NCBI GenBank assembly: GCA_031365725.1
Contig: JANLYQ010000079.1
Coordinates: forward strand, 1-55,676
Origin: JANLYQ01 sp031365725
GTDB lineage: Bacteria; Actinomycetota; Actinomycetes; JACCUZ01
Length of the DNA: 55,676 bases
Direction: 5' to 3'
The notes under the pieces were generated by a model that saw only the letters and a list, made by a program, of their open reading frames with translations, made no database searches and was not told the DNA's origin. Position 1 is the stretch's first letter; each line of letters begins with the position of its first letter. Of this stretch, positions 24,893-34,682 are shown in pieces. A program made the position numbers and the translations under genes.

Positions 24893-25014
24893 GCACTCAC
24901 CCCGAAGCGATGGCGGACTCGCTGCCCGCAACTTCACTCTGTCTGTGCGCCACGTGTCGACACAGAGGCGAAGGTCCTCGTCGGCCGGGAGAGTGACCAT
25001 CGTGAGCCCAGGAA

Positions 25015-25656
25015 CTAGACGTCAGGCCCGATCATCTCGTGCTGCCTGGCGGCGACAACCAGTCCAGCCGACCAGCCGGGGGCTCGCCCCCCTGCTGGTG
25101 GGGCGAGGTGAGCGGCGTCGACGCCTGCGCTGGCGAGGGTCCACGCGATAAGGGAGTTGGAGTTCCACATGTCGCCGGTCCCGAGCTCGTCGCGGCCCCA
25201 GGTGGCGGTAGGAAAGGCGGCCACCAGCTCCAACACTCGTCGCGCCCGGCTCTCGTCGTCCGTGACGCACCGCGGGCCCCCCACGGCCCAGCCGATGTCG
25301 GGGATGATGCCGTCGCGCCAACGGCGGACCTCGTAACGGAAGTACCGGCTCCGGCCCAACCAGCGCAGGCCGACCGGCCCGAGCAGCACGACGCCGTGCG
25401 CGGCGTGTCCTGCACCCCACGCCGGCGCCAGCTCCACGACGTACCGGCTGTCGCCGAGATGCACCTGAAGCGCCGCGTGATAGAGATCTGACCGCCGGCG
25501 GCGGTGACGCCACGCGGCTACGGCCTCGAACAGGAGCCCGTTCCAGCGCACGACAGGCACGCTGGCACCCGCACCGAGCGGAATCCAGAAGAGGTCCACT
25601 CGCGCCGTCGCCCCAACCCCGCCGGCGTGCGGCTTCCTGGTGAACCCCGTTGTCAT
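25015..25656 (-). CDS. Uncharacterised protein with a His/Asn-Ser pattern
   Basis: A 213-aa soluble protein that I cannot assign. It opens with DLFWIPLGAG and VVRWNGLLFEAVAAW, followed by DLYHAALQV (His60) and RYVVELAPAWG, then FRYEVRRWRDGIIPDI and a late helix GDMWNSNSLIAWTLA (Asn165-Ser168). The order of a His-containing strand before a helix with polar residues is reminiscent of permuted papain/LRAT-type folds, but the usual catalytic Cys is absent. ATG 25656 overlaps the preceding membrane-protein gene by 4 bp (ATGA). Last gene of the SPFH/nitroreductase cluster. Confidence 0.7.
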   Translation of the reverse strand: MTTGFTRKPHAGGVGATARVDLFWIPLGAGASVPVVRWNGLLFEAVAAWRHRRRRSDLYHAALQVHLGDSRYVVELAPAWGAGHAAHGVVLLGPVGLRWLGRSRYFRYEVRRWRDGIIPDIGWAVGGPRCVTDDESRARRVLELVAAFPTATWGRDELGTGDMWNSNSLIAWTLASAGVDAAHLAPPAGGRAPGWSAGLVVAARQHEMIGPDV

Positions 25657-26354
25657 GACGCCGAACGCGCGGTCGCGTGGTCGGCGCGCGGATTGCTGTC
25701 GGCGCGGGCGTGGCGACGCGAAGCAAGCTCCGGCACGACAAGACCCGACGCCAGGACCAGCACGAGCACGGGCACGATTGCCGACCAGGCGACGAGGACG
25801 AACGGCACCGTCCCGACCACCAGCAAGGCGGCGGCCACAACGGTGGACCGCGCCAGCAGCCACCCGCACGCGATCAGCGCGACGCCGCCGACGACACCGG
25901 TCACCATGATCGCGACCGACGCAGACGCGGCCATCACCAGCTCGACGCTGCCCAGCACGGCAATCAGAACCTGGACGAACCCGGTCCGGTTCGGGACGGA
26001 CAGGTCTGTCCTCGGGCTCACCTCCAGCGCAGCGCCGAGCAGCAGCAGCGGGCCAGGAACCCACCACAGTCGGCCCACCGTGGTGAAGAAGAGCAGTCCC
26101 ACGACAACGACGAACACCAGCGCACCCTGACGCTGGTCGCGTGTGCGCAGATGAGGCAGGCGCACGGCGAGCGCCAGAGCGAGAGCGCACAGGACGACGG
26201 TGAGCCGGCCTAACGCCGTCGGATCGGCTTTGGCGCCGGTCCACTCCGGGATACGTGAGCCGACGGTGGCCGCAGTGACACCAGCCGCGATGCCCAGAAC
26301 GGCGCCGGCGGCAATCAGCACGCGTGCCAGTCGACCGCGACTGTCTGCGCTCAC
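25653..26354 (-). CDS. Membrane protein of unknown function
   Basis: A 233-aa protein with about six to seven hydrophobic helices, starting at VLIAAGAVLGIAAGV (residues 12-30), then LTVVLCALALALAV, LVFVVVVGLLFF, ALLVVGTVPFVLV and VPVLVLVLASGLVV; the C terminus is charged (RRHARADSNPRADHATARSAS). No family recognised. It overlaps both its neighbours by 4 bp (ATGA), so its translation is tied to the nitroreductase upstream and to the uncharacterised protein downstream. The tight coupling suggests a shared task. Confidence 0.72.
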   Translation of the reverse strand: MSADSRGRLARVLIAAGAVLGIAAGVTAATVGSRIPEWTGAKADPTALGRLTVVLCALALALAVRLPHLRTRDQRQGALVFVVVVGLLFFTTVGRLWWVPGPLLLLGAALEVSPRTDLSVPNRTGFVQVLIAVLGSVELVMAASASVAIMVTGVVGGVALIACGWLLARSTVVAAALLVVGTVPFVLVAWSAIVPVLVLVLASGLVVPELASRRHARADSNPRADHATARSAS

Positions 26355-27604
26355 CGGAGGACCGCGTCCAGCGACCGGCGAGGACTCAACTTCGCGCTGC
26401 GATTCGCGTAGCCCACCCGGAAGGCGACCAGCGGCTGCTGGCCGCCGGGCAGCAAGGCTGCGAGCCGTGGCGCGAACGTCGGGGTGACCCCAGTGCTGCG
26501 TTCGCGGTCGATGCGCTCGGTGACCTGGTTCATGTGCTGCATGGCCACACCCCGCACGGTGGCAGCGAGGTGCGCCCGTTGCAGGAGTCGACCACCGACC
26601 AGCTGGGCCGCCCGAGCCGCCGCATCGGGCACGGTGATCACGCCATAGGCCGCCGCGGTGCGGGTGTGGACGTCGCGGGTCTGACCTACCCAGAAGGCGT
26701 CTCCCGAGCTGCGGGAGGAGGAGGGAAGAAGCTTGGCCACCGTCAGCATCACCGGAGACAGGCCCTGCCCGTCCAGGGTGAGACCGTCGCGGTGCTGCTG
26801 GATGGCGTCATCGGTCGAGCGGAACCAGCCGAAGCTGTCCCGGGACTGGACCTCATCGTTGGTGATGGCGACGGCTGCCTCGGTCATCAGCACCCCCATC
26901 CCTGCTTTCGCCGCCGGATCGGTGATCCAGGTCACTGACGCGTCGGCAAATCCGTCGGCAGCGCCGATCTCCGCGAGCAGGCGCGTGGGGACCAGGCGAT
27001 CCGCGTACGGCCCCCGGTTCGTGTGCCGATCGCCGATCGCGTCGAACAGGGCGGGTCTCGCGGGCAACCCCGGCCTCAGGTCTACCTGCGCCACGTGGTC
27101 GCTGGCCTCTCCCTCGGGCAGGAGGGTGACGGCAGCGACCAGACCGGCAGCAGCCGCCGCCAGCACGAGGTTCTCGATCGCGCAGCCCAGGCCGACATGC
27201 TGCTCGCGACCTAACGAGTCCAGCGCTCCCGTCAGCCGCCTGTTGTCGGCGTAGACATCGATCCGCCCCGCCGTGATCGCGAACTCCCACGGCTGGGTGT
27301 TGTGCGGGTTCGCGGCCAGGATGGCCGCGGCGACCAGGCCCATCGGGCCGCGGGTATCGCGCCAGTGCCGCCAGGGATCGAAGGCGTCCCCATGGTCAGG
27401 GTCGAGCACTCGCTGGTCGAACACACGGTAGCCAAGGCCCCCGGTGCCTGCTACCAGCACACCCGCACCACCCAGGGCCGCGGTCTTCAGCCAGGAGCGT
27501 CGGGAGACCGTCGATGTTCCATCCGGCGTGGTCCCCCGCCCCGATTCTGACTCCGGGTCGGCCGGTGAGTCGAGATCCTCGTGCAGCCGGGTGGTGCTGT
27601 TCAT
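26351..27604 (-). CDS. TAT-targeted Acg-type nitroreductase-like protein
   Basis: A 417-aa protein with an N-terminal twin-arginine signal/anchor SRRSWLK (Arg35-Arg36) and hydrophobic stretch to about residue 60. A nitroreductase-fold domain follows, with ILAANPHNTQPWEF near residue 95 and HTNRGPYADR. This resembles the Acg (Rv2032/Rv3131) subfamily, members of the DosR dormancy regulon in Mycobacterium, thought to bind FMN without ordinary nitroreductase activity. The TAT signal points to an exported or membrane-anchored cofactor-bearing protein. Overlaps the next gene by 4 bp. GGGAAGG precedes ATG 27604. Confidence 0.85.
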   Translation of the reverse strand: MNSTTRLHEDLDSPADPESESGRGTTPDGTSTVSRRSWLKTAALGGAGVLVAGTGGLGYRVFDQRVLDPDHGDAFDPWRHWRDTRGPMGLVAAAILAANPHNTQPWEFAITAGRIDVYADNRRLTGALDSLGREQHVGLGCAIENLVLAAAAAGLVAAVTLLPEGEASDHVAQVDLRPGLPARPALFDAIGDRHTNRGPYADRLVPTRLLAEIGAADGFADASVTWITDPAAKAGMGVLMTEAAVAITNDEVQSRDSFGWFRSTDDAIQQHRDGLTLDGQGLSPVMLTVAKLLPSSSRSSGDAFWVGQTRDVHTRTAAAYGVITVPDAAARAAQLVGGRLLQRAHLAATVRGVAMQHMNQVTERIDRERSTGVTPTFAPRLAALLPGGQQPLVAFRVGYANRSAKLSPRRSLDAVLR

Positions 27605-27651
27605 GGTGAGGCCTTCCCGCAGTGCTGTCGGGGGTGTGAGTGTTCCGAGAC

Positions 27652-28506
27652 CTAGGCGACCGGGACAGACGCGTTGGCGGGGGGCACGCGCTTGCCCTTC
27701 GCAGCGACGGCCGGTGGGACGGCATGGCTTGCTGCGGCGGCCTTCTCGCTGGCCATGAACGCCCCCAATTCGGCGATGGTGGTCATGATCGGGGCCGGGA
27801 AGACGACGGTGGTGTTCTTGTCCACACCGATCTCGACCAGGCTCTGCAGGTTGCGCAGCTGCAGCGCGAGCGGGTGGGCCATCATGATGTCGGAGGCCTC
27901 ACCCAGCGCGGCGGCGGCCATCGACTCACCCTCGGCGTTGATGATCTTGGCGCGCTTCTCTCGCTCCGCCTCGGCCTGGCGAGCCATCGCCCGCTTCATG
28001 CTGTCCGGCAGCTGGATGTCCTTGAGCTCGACCAGGGTCACCTCGACGCCCCATTCGACCGTCGTGACGTCGAGGATCTCCCGGATGTCCAGGTTGATCC
28101 GGTCGGTCTCGGAGAGCGTCTCGTCCAACGTGTGCTGGCCGACAACCTTGCGCAGCGTGGTCTGGGCGATCTGGTCGATCGCGGCCCGCAAGTTCTCGAT
28201 CGCCACGACAGACTTCACCGCGTCGAGCACCCGGTAGTACGCCACGGCGGACACGTCGACGCTGACGTTGTCCCGAGTGATGATCCCCTGGGACTGGATC
28301 GGCATGGTGACGATCCGCAGTGAGACCCGGTGCAGGATGTCGACGAACGGCACGATCACGTTCAGGCCGGCTTGCCGGGTGCCCTGGACCCGCCCGAGCC
28401 GGAACAGGACCCCCAGCTCGTACTGCTTGACGACCTTCACACTCAGCGCAGCTGCGAGCACGAGGACGAACAGGACGACGAACAGGACGGAGATCAGGGT
28501 GCTCAT
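27652..28506 (-). CDS. SPFH/stomatin (slipin)-family membrane protein
   Basis: Stomatin-type protein of 284 aa: one N-terminal transmembrane helix (residues about 3-25), then an SPFH domain with ELGVLFRLGRVQGTRQAGLNVIVPFVD and RITRDNVSVDVSAVAYYRV-like segments, and a helical C terminus with MARQAEAEREKRAKIINAEGE and EASDIMMAHPLALQLRNLQSL. Family members oligomerise in membrane microdomains and often pair with NfeD proteases, but no nfeD is next to this one. The start ATG 28506 follows GGAGG; GTG 28515 is an alternative. It heads the nitroreductase cluster with a 47-bp gap. Confidence 0.9.
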   Translation of the reverse strand: MSTLISVLFVVLFVLVLAAALSVKVVKQYELGVLFRLGRVQGTRQAGLNVIVPFVDILHRVSLRIVTMPIQSQGIITRDNVSVDVSAVAYYRVLDAVKSVVAIENLRAAIDQIAQTTLRKVVGQHTLDETLSETDRINLDIREILDVTTVEWGVEVTLVELKDIQLPDSMKRAMARQAEAEREKRAKIINAEGESMAAAALGEASDIMMAHPLALQLRNLQSLVEIGVDKNTTVVFPAPIMTTIAELGAFMASEKAAAASHAVPPAVAAKGKRVPPANASVPVA

Positions 28507-28539
28507 GACCTCCACCCTGCGACCCGCGCAACGGCAGCG

Positions 28540-28559
28540 TCAGTGCCGAACGTCCCGAA
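28540..28559 (-). promoter_or_regulatory. DosR/DevR-like half-palindrome
   Basis: The minus strand reads TTCGGGACGTTCGGCACTGA, 34 bp upstream of the SPFH start. The left half matches all eight positions of the DosR consensus half-site TTSGGGAC; the right half matches only four of eight. It is noted because the downstream cluster includes an Acg-type nitroreductase, whose mycobacterial relatives are DosR-controlled. Low confidence; a single imperfect site. Confidence 0.3.
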
Positions 28560-28579
28560 TGCGGCAAAGGTCGGGAGAG

Positions 28580-29785
28580 TCAGCCCGGTCCATCTTGCAG
28601 TCGCCCGTCGGCAGGGTCGGGTGACTCCTCGAGCCACCGCCGTACGGACTCGTCGTGCTCGCCGAGCAACGGCGGTGCCGTGTGCACCCGCGGGGGCATC
28701 CCGTCGAACCGCAACGGCGGACCGGGCAGGGTGAGGCGACCCGCGAGGGTGTGCTCGACCTCGACCAGCAGTCCCTGGGACCTGGTCTGGTCCCAGTCAT
28801 AGACCCGGTCGAGGGCGCGCACCTCTCCGGCCGGAACTCCGAGGTCGGCGAGCCTTGGGAGCAGGACAGCGAGAGGTACGTCGGCAAACGCGGCGTCGAC
28901 AGCGGCGACGACAGCTGCCTGGTTGCGCACCCGTGCGGCGTTGGTGGCGAACCCCTCGGCATCAAGCGGCAGACCGAAGCCGTTCGCCAGCCGCCGCCAC
29001 AGCCCCTCGCTGCCGACCGCGATCTGGACCAGACCGTCGGCGCAGTGGAACAGCCCGTACGGACAGATGGAGGGGTGGTGGTTGCCCTGCCCGCGCGGCA
29101 CCTCGCCGGCCACCGTGTATCTCGTGCCCTGGAACCCGTGCACGCCGACGACCGCAGCCAGCAGCGAGGTGCGCACCACCGTGCCCCGACCGGTGCGGTC
29201 CCGCTCATGCAGAGCCGCGACCGCACCGTAGGCGCCGTACATGCCGGCCAGCAGGTCCGCGATCGGGACCCCGACCCGCATCGGCGAATCCGGGTCGGTG
29301 CCGGTCAACGACATCAGCCCGGCCTCGCCCTGGGCGATCTGGTCGTAGCCGGCCCGACCGGCCTGCGGCCCGTCGTGGCCGAAGCCGGTGATGGAGAGGA
29401 TGACCAGGCGAGGATTGAGCTCGTGCAGTCGCTCGACGGAGAACCCGAGCCGGTCCAGGACGCCGGTGCGGAAGTTCTCGACCAGGACGTCGGCCCGCCG
29501 GACGAGCTGGGTCAGCAGGAGGCGACCCTGGTCGCTGGTGAGGTCGGCGGTCACCGACTCCTTGTTGCGGTTGCAGGAGAAGAAGTAGGTGCTCTCGCCC
29601 TCGTCGGTTACCGCCCCTCCTGCGCCGACGAACGGCGGGCCCCAGCCCCTGCTGTCGTCGCCACCGTCAGGTGTCTCGACCTTGATGACCCGGGCCCCGA
29701 GGTCGCCGAGCATCATCGCGGCGTGCGGACCCGCGAGTGCTCGGGACAGGTCGACGACGAGGGTCCTGTCGAGCGGACCGCTCAC
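28580..29785 (-). CDS. CaiB/BaiF-family (class III) CoA transferase
   Basis: Transfers CoA between carboxylic acids; the donor and acceptor are unknown. The 401-aa protein shows LSRALAGPHAAMMLGDLGARVIKVE at the N terminus, DVLVENFRTGVLDRLG, the catalytic aspartate Asp148 in RAGYDQIAQG, and GQGNHHPSICPYG, all standard in this family. It lies 6 bp after rbpA and 73 bp before the SPFH gene. Shared pathway with either is not evident. Might be named alpha-methylacyl-CoA racemase-like, but the active-site pattern is equally that of transferases. Confidence 0.88.
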   Translation of the reverse strand: MSGPLDRTLVVDLSRALAGPHAAMMLGDLGARVIKVETPDGGDDSRGWGPPFVGAGGAVTDEGESTYFFSCNRNKESVTADLTSDQGRLLLTQLVRRADVLVENFRTGVLDRLGFSVERLHELNPRLVILSITGFGHDGPQAGRAGYDQIAQGEAGLMSLTGTDPDSPMRVGVPIADLLAGMYGAYGAVAALHERDRTGRGTVVRTSLLAAVVGVHGFQGTRYTVAGEVPRGQGNHHPSICPYGLFHCADGLVQIAVGSEGLWRRLANGFGLPLDAEGFATNAARVRNQAAVVAAVDAAFADVPLAVLLPRLADLGVPAGEVRALDRVYDWDQTRSQGLLVEVEHTLAGRLTLPGPPLRFDGMPPRVHTAPPLLGEHDESVRRWLEESPDPADGRLQDGPG

Positions 29786-29791
29786 GAAGGG

Positions 29792-30130
29792 TTAGTTGCC
29801 ACGCAGCTTGGCGAGGGCCTCTTCGAGGATCGCGGCGCCGTCGGCGGCGGTCCTACGCTCCTTCACATAAGCCAGGTGCGTCTTGTAGGGCTCGGTGCGC
29901 GGAGCCGACGGCGGCGCGTCCTTGTCCTGGCCGGCCGGCAGTCCGCACCGGGGGCAGTCCCACGTCTCAGGGGCTTGCACCTGGGTGTCCTCGGCGAAGC
30001 TCGGCTGTGTCTCGTGACCGTTGCGGCACCAGTAGGAGATGCGGAAGCGAGGCGCGCTGTCACCGCGCTCGGCTTCGCCCATCGGTCCGGCCCCGACCCG
30101 GCTGCCCCGGATGGCGTTACCACTGGCCAC
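29792..30130 (-). CDS. rbpA: RNA polymerase-binding protein RbpA
   Basis: Actinobacteria-specific factor that binds the housekeeping sigma factor and RNA polymerase and stabilises the open complex. The 112-aa protein has the N-terminal MASGNAIRGSRVGAGPMGE tail, the zinc-binding core with WCRNGH (Cys35, His39) and CPRCG (Cys59, Cys62), and the sigma-interaction helix KTHLAYVKERRTAADGAAILEEALAKLR. GTG start at 30130 follows GGGAG. A TAGACT -10-like hexamer lies at 30187-30192, about 60 bp upstream, though without a clear -35. Strong evidence that the host is an actinobacterium. Confidence 0.97.
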   Translation of the reverse strand: MASGNAIRGSRVGAGPMGEAERGDSAPRFRISYWCRNGHETQPSFAEDTQVQAPETWDCPRCGLPAGQDKDAPPSAPRTEPYKTHLAYVKERRTAADGAAILEEALAKLRGN

Positions 30131-30213
30131 GTGCTGCTCCCAGCTTGTCGATGTGTGCGCGCCGGTGCTCTGCCACCGACGCGGTCAGTCTAGGTCGTGC
30201 GTGGTTCGGCAGC

Positions 30214-30444
30214 TCAGGACTTGAGCAACAGACCCAGGGCGACGATCGCCGCGATCCACACGATGCCGAGCCCGATGGTGATGCGGTCCAGGTTGCGCTC
30301 GACGACCGACGAGCCACCCAGGGAGGACGACATGCCACCGCCGAACAGGTCGGACAGTCCGCCACCCTTGCCCTTGTGCAGCAGGACGAGCACGATCATC
30401 AGCAGGCTGACGAGGACGAGGACGATCTGCAGGACGAGCTGCAC
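30214..30444 (-). CDS. secG: Preprotein translocase subunit SecG
   Basis: Small membrane subunit of the SecYEG channel, 76 aa with two transmembrane helices (residues 3-22 and 56-74) flanking the loop KGKGGGLSDLFGGGMSSSLGGSSVVERNLDR-like, which is diagnostic for SecG. It follows tpiA by 57 bp, the usual actinobacterial order gapA-pgk-tpiA-secG-rbpA. Nothing unusual. Confidence 0.97.
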   Translation of the reverse strand: MQLVLQIVLVLVSLLMIVLVLLHKGKGGGLSDLFGGGMSSSLGGSSVVERNLDRITIGLGIVWIAAIVALGLLLKS

Positions 30445-30501
30445 GGCACTGGCTCCAGGGGGTACGACGGTCGGTCGGGGCGATGCGGCCCTCAGGGTAC
30501 G

Positions 30502-31301
<800 letters not shown>

Positions 31302-31302
<1 letters not shown>

Positions 31303-32530
31303 CAGCTCTGGTCCTTGTCGTCGTCTGATCGGTCGTCGGCCAGGACAGTGAGGCCGGGCAGCGTCTTGCCCTCGAGCAGCTCGAGGCTGGCACCGCCGCC
31401 GGTGGAGATGTGACCGAAGGCCCCGTCAGCGAACCCGAGCGCGCGCACCGCAGCTGCGGAGTCGCCGCCACCGACGACGGTGAGTCCACCGGCGGCCGTG
31501 ACCTCGGTGAGGGCCTGCGCGACCGCGCGGGTGCCCTCGGCATAGGGAGCCATCTCGAACACACCCATCGGGCCGTTCCAGAAGACCGTGCGGGCACCCC
31601 TGATCGAGGCGGCGAACAGAAGCCCACTCTCGGGTCCGATGTCGAGGCCGAGCCGGTCGGCGGGGATGGCATCGACCGCGACCACGTCGTGGTCGGCGTC
31701 AGGCGCGAAGGCGGTGGCCGCGACGACGTCGACAGGAAGGACGATCTCGACCCCGGTGTCGCGCGCCCGGTCGAGGTAGCCCCGGACCGCGTCCAGCTGG
31801 TCGTCCTCGAGCAGGCTCTTGCCGACCTCGTGGCCTTGAGCCTTGAGGAACGTGAAGACCATGCCACCACCGATGAGCAGGCGGTCGACGGAGCCCAGCA
31901 GGTTGTCGATCACCCCGAGCTTGTCGGAGACCTTCGAGCCGCCCAGCACCACGACGTACGGGCGATCAGGGTCGCTGACGAGGCGTCCGAGCACCTCCGT
32001 CTCCGCCACCACGAGCTGGCCGGCGGCGTGCGGCAGCCGCTGTGGCACGTCGTAGACGCTGGCGTGCTTGCGATGCACCGCGCCGAACCCGTCGCCGACG
32101 TAGACATCTGCCAGCGCAGCAAGCTGGTCGGCGAAGGCACCGCGGACAGCGTCGTCCTTGCTGTCCTCGCCCGCGTTGTAGCGGAGGTTCTGCAGGAGCA
32201 CCACGTCGCCGTCTGACATGGCGTCGACCGCGCCATGCGCGTCATCGCCCACGGTGTCGGTGGCGAAGCGCACCGGTCGTTCGAGCACCTCGGCGAGACG
32301 TCCCGCGACCGGAGCGAGGCTGTAGCGCTCGACCGGCTCGCCCTTGGGCCGACCCAGGTGCGCGCAGACGATGACCCGCGCACCCCGGTCGGCGAGGTCC
32401 GCGATGGTCGGCGCACTGGCCCGGATGCGGCCGTCGTCGGTGATGGTCGTGCCGTCCAGGGGCACGTTGAGGTCGGAGCGGACCAGGACCTTTCGGCCGC
32501 GCAGGTCGCCGAGGTCATCGACCGTGCGCA

Positions 32531-32531
<1 letters not shown>
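31302..32531 (-). CDS. pgk: Phosphoglycerate kinase
   Basis: Transfers phosphate from 1,3-bisphosphoglycerate to ADP. The 409-aa enzyme has the N-terminal RSDLNVPLDG signature, HLGRPKG, the hinge region with GGSKVSDKLGVID and the nucleotide-binding VGGGDSAAAV. ATG at 32531 is chosen: it forms TGATG with the gapA stop and gives the family's N terminus. Coupled on both sides, to gapA and tpiA, by one-base overlaps. Confidence 0.98.
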
Positions 32532-33535
<1,004 letters not shown>

Positions 33536-33560
33536 GACTGTCTCCTCCAGCACTGGCTTC

Positions 33561-33600
33561 TGAGCATGCTCACGCGTGCTCATCTGGTGGGGCAACCCTA
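33561..33600 (-). promoter_or_regulatory. gapA promoter -10 and leader palindromes
   Basis: A TAGGGT -10-like hexamer lies at 33595-33600 (minus strand), giving a predicted start near 33588; no clear -35 is visible. Just downstream of that start stands TGAGCATGCTCA (33561-33572), a perfect 12-bp palindrome, then CGCG and another TGCTCA (33577-33582). This may bind a regulator or fold as a hairpin in the 50-nt leader of gapA. Confidence 0.4.
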
Positions 33601-33697
33601 TCCAGCGCACCCGGGACCGCCGTCGGGGCGCCTCACCTGGCGAGATGGGCTGATCGTCGTACGACGTGGGCTGGGGCGTGTCTGGAGATGTCGGGGG

Positions 33698-34678
33698 TCA
33701 GGCGTCGAGCATGTCGGGCGTGAGGTTGGCCTCGGTGCTCGGGATGTTCTGGTCGGCGGCGCGTTTGTCGGCCAGCGCCAGGAGACGGCGGATGCGGCCG
33801 GCCACCGCGTCCTTGGTCATCGGCGGATCGGCCAGCGCACCGAGCTCCTCGAGGCTGGCTTGCTTGTGCGCCAGGCGCAGCTCACCGGCAACCCGCAGGT
33901 GGTCCGGGATGTCCTCACCCAGGATCTCCAACGCGCGCTGCACCCGGGCCCCAGCCGCCACCGCAGCCCGGGCGGACCGGCGCATGTTGGCGTCGTCGAA
34001 GTTCGCCAGCCGGTTGGCGGTGGCGCGGACCTCGCGCCGCATCCGCCGCTCCTCCCAGGCCAGCACGCTGTCGTGCGCGCCGAGCCGGGTGAGCAGCGCG
34101 CTGATGGCGTCACCGTCGCGGACCACGACCCGATCGACGCCGCGGACCTCGCGGGCCTTGGCGGCGATGCCGAGCCGGCGGGCGGAACCCACCAGGGCCA
34201 GGGCGGCCTCCGGACCGGGGCAGGTGATCTCCAACGCGGACGAGCGACCCGGCTCGGTCAGCGAGCCGTGCGCGAGGAAGGCTCCGCGCCACGCAGCTTC
34301 GGCGTCGCAGAGCGCACCTGAGACCACCTGCGGCGGCAGACCACGGACGGGACGACCACGGCCATCGAGCAAGCCGGTCTGGCGGGCCAGTGCCTCACCA
34401 TCCTTGGCGACACGCACCAGGTATCGGCTGCCCCGACGCAGACCACCTGGGGCGACGACGGAGAGGTCCGAGCTGTGCCCGTAGACCTCGGCGATGTCCT
34501 TGCGCAGACGTCGGGCGGTGGCGCCGGTGTCCAGCTCGGCCTCGACGACGATCCGACCGCTCACGATGTGCAGGCCGCCCGCGAAGCGCAGCATCGCCGA
34601 CACCTCGGCCTTGCGGCAGCAGGGCCGCGTGACGGTGAGGTGGGCGAGCTCGTCCTTGACGGCAGCGGTCATGGCCAT
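33698..34678 (-). CDS. whiA: Sporulation/cell-division regulator WhiA
   Basis: DNA-binding protein with an inactive LAGLIDADG homing-endonuclease-like N-terminal domain and a C-terminal helix-turn-helix; in Streptomyces it controls sporulation septation and in other Gram-positives cell-cycle functions. The 326-aa protein is close to actinobacterial WhiA: LTVTRPCCRKAEVSAMLRFAGGLH, GGLRRGSRYLVRV, DAEAAWRGAFLAHGSL, RATANRLANFDDANMRRS and LADPPMTKDAVAGRIRRLL. Start ATG 34678 with AGGAT upstream; ATG 34672 is equally possible. It lies 4 bp after yvcK. Its presence does not prove sporulation. Confidence 0.97.
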   Translation of the reverse strand: MAMTAAVKDELAHLTVTRPCCRKAEVSAMLRFAGGLHIVSGRIVVEAELDTGATARRLRKDIAEVYGHSSDLSVVAPGGLRRGSRYLVRVAKDGEALARQTGLLDGRGRPVRGLPPQVVSGALCDAEAAWRGAFLAHGSLTEPGRSSALEITCPGPEAALALVGSARRLGIAAKAREVRGVDRVVVRDGDAISALLTRLGAHDSVLAWEERRMRREVRATANRLANFDDANMRRSARAAVAAGARVQRALEILGEDIPDHLRVAGELRLAHKQASLEELGALADPPMTKDAVAGRIRRLLALADKRAADQNIPSTEANLTPDMLDA

Positions 34679-34682
34679 GGCT

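Noticed and set aside
24966..24986. A second confident DosR box before the flavodoxin-linked operon
   Set aside because: It matches only part of the palindrome and GC-rich sequence makes such matches frequent.
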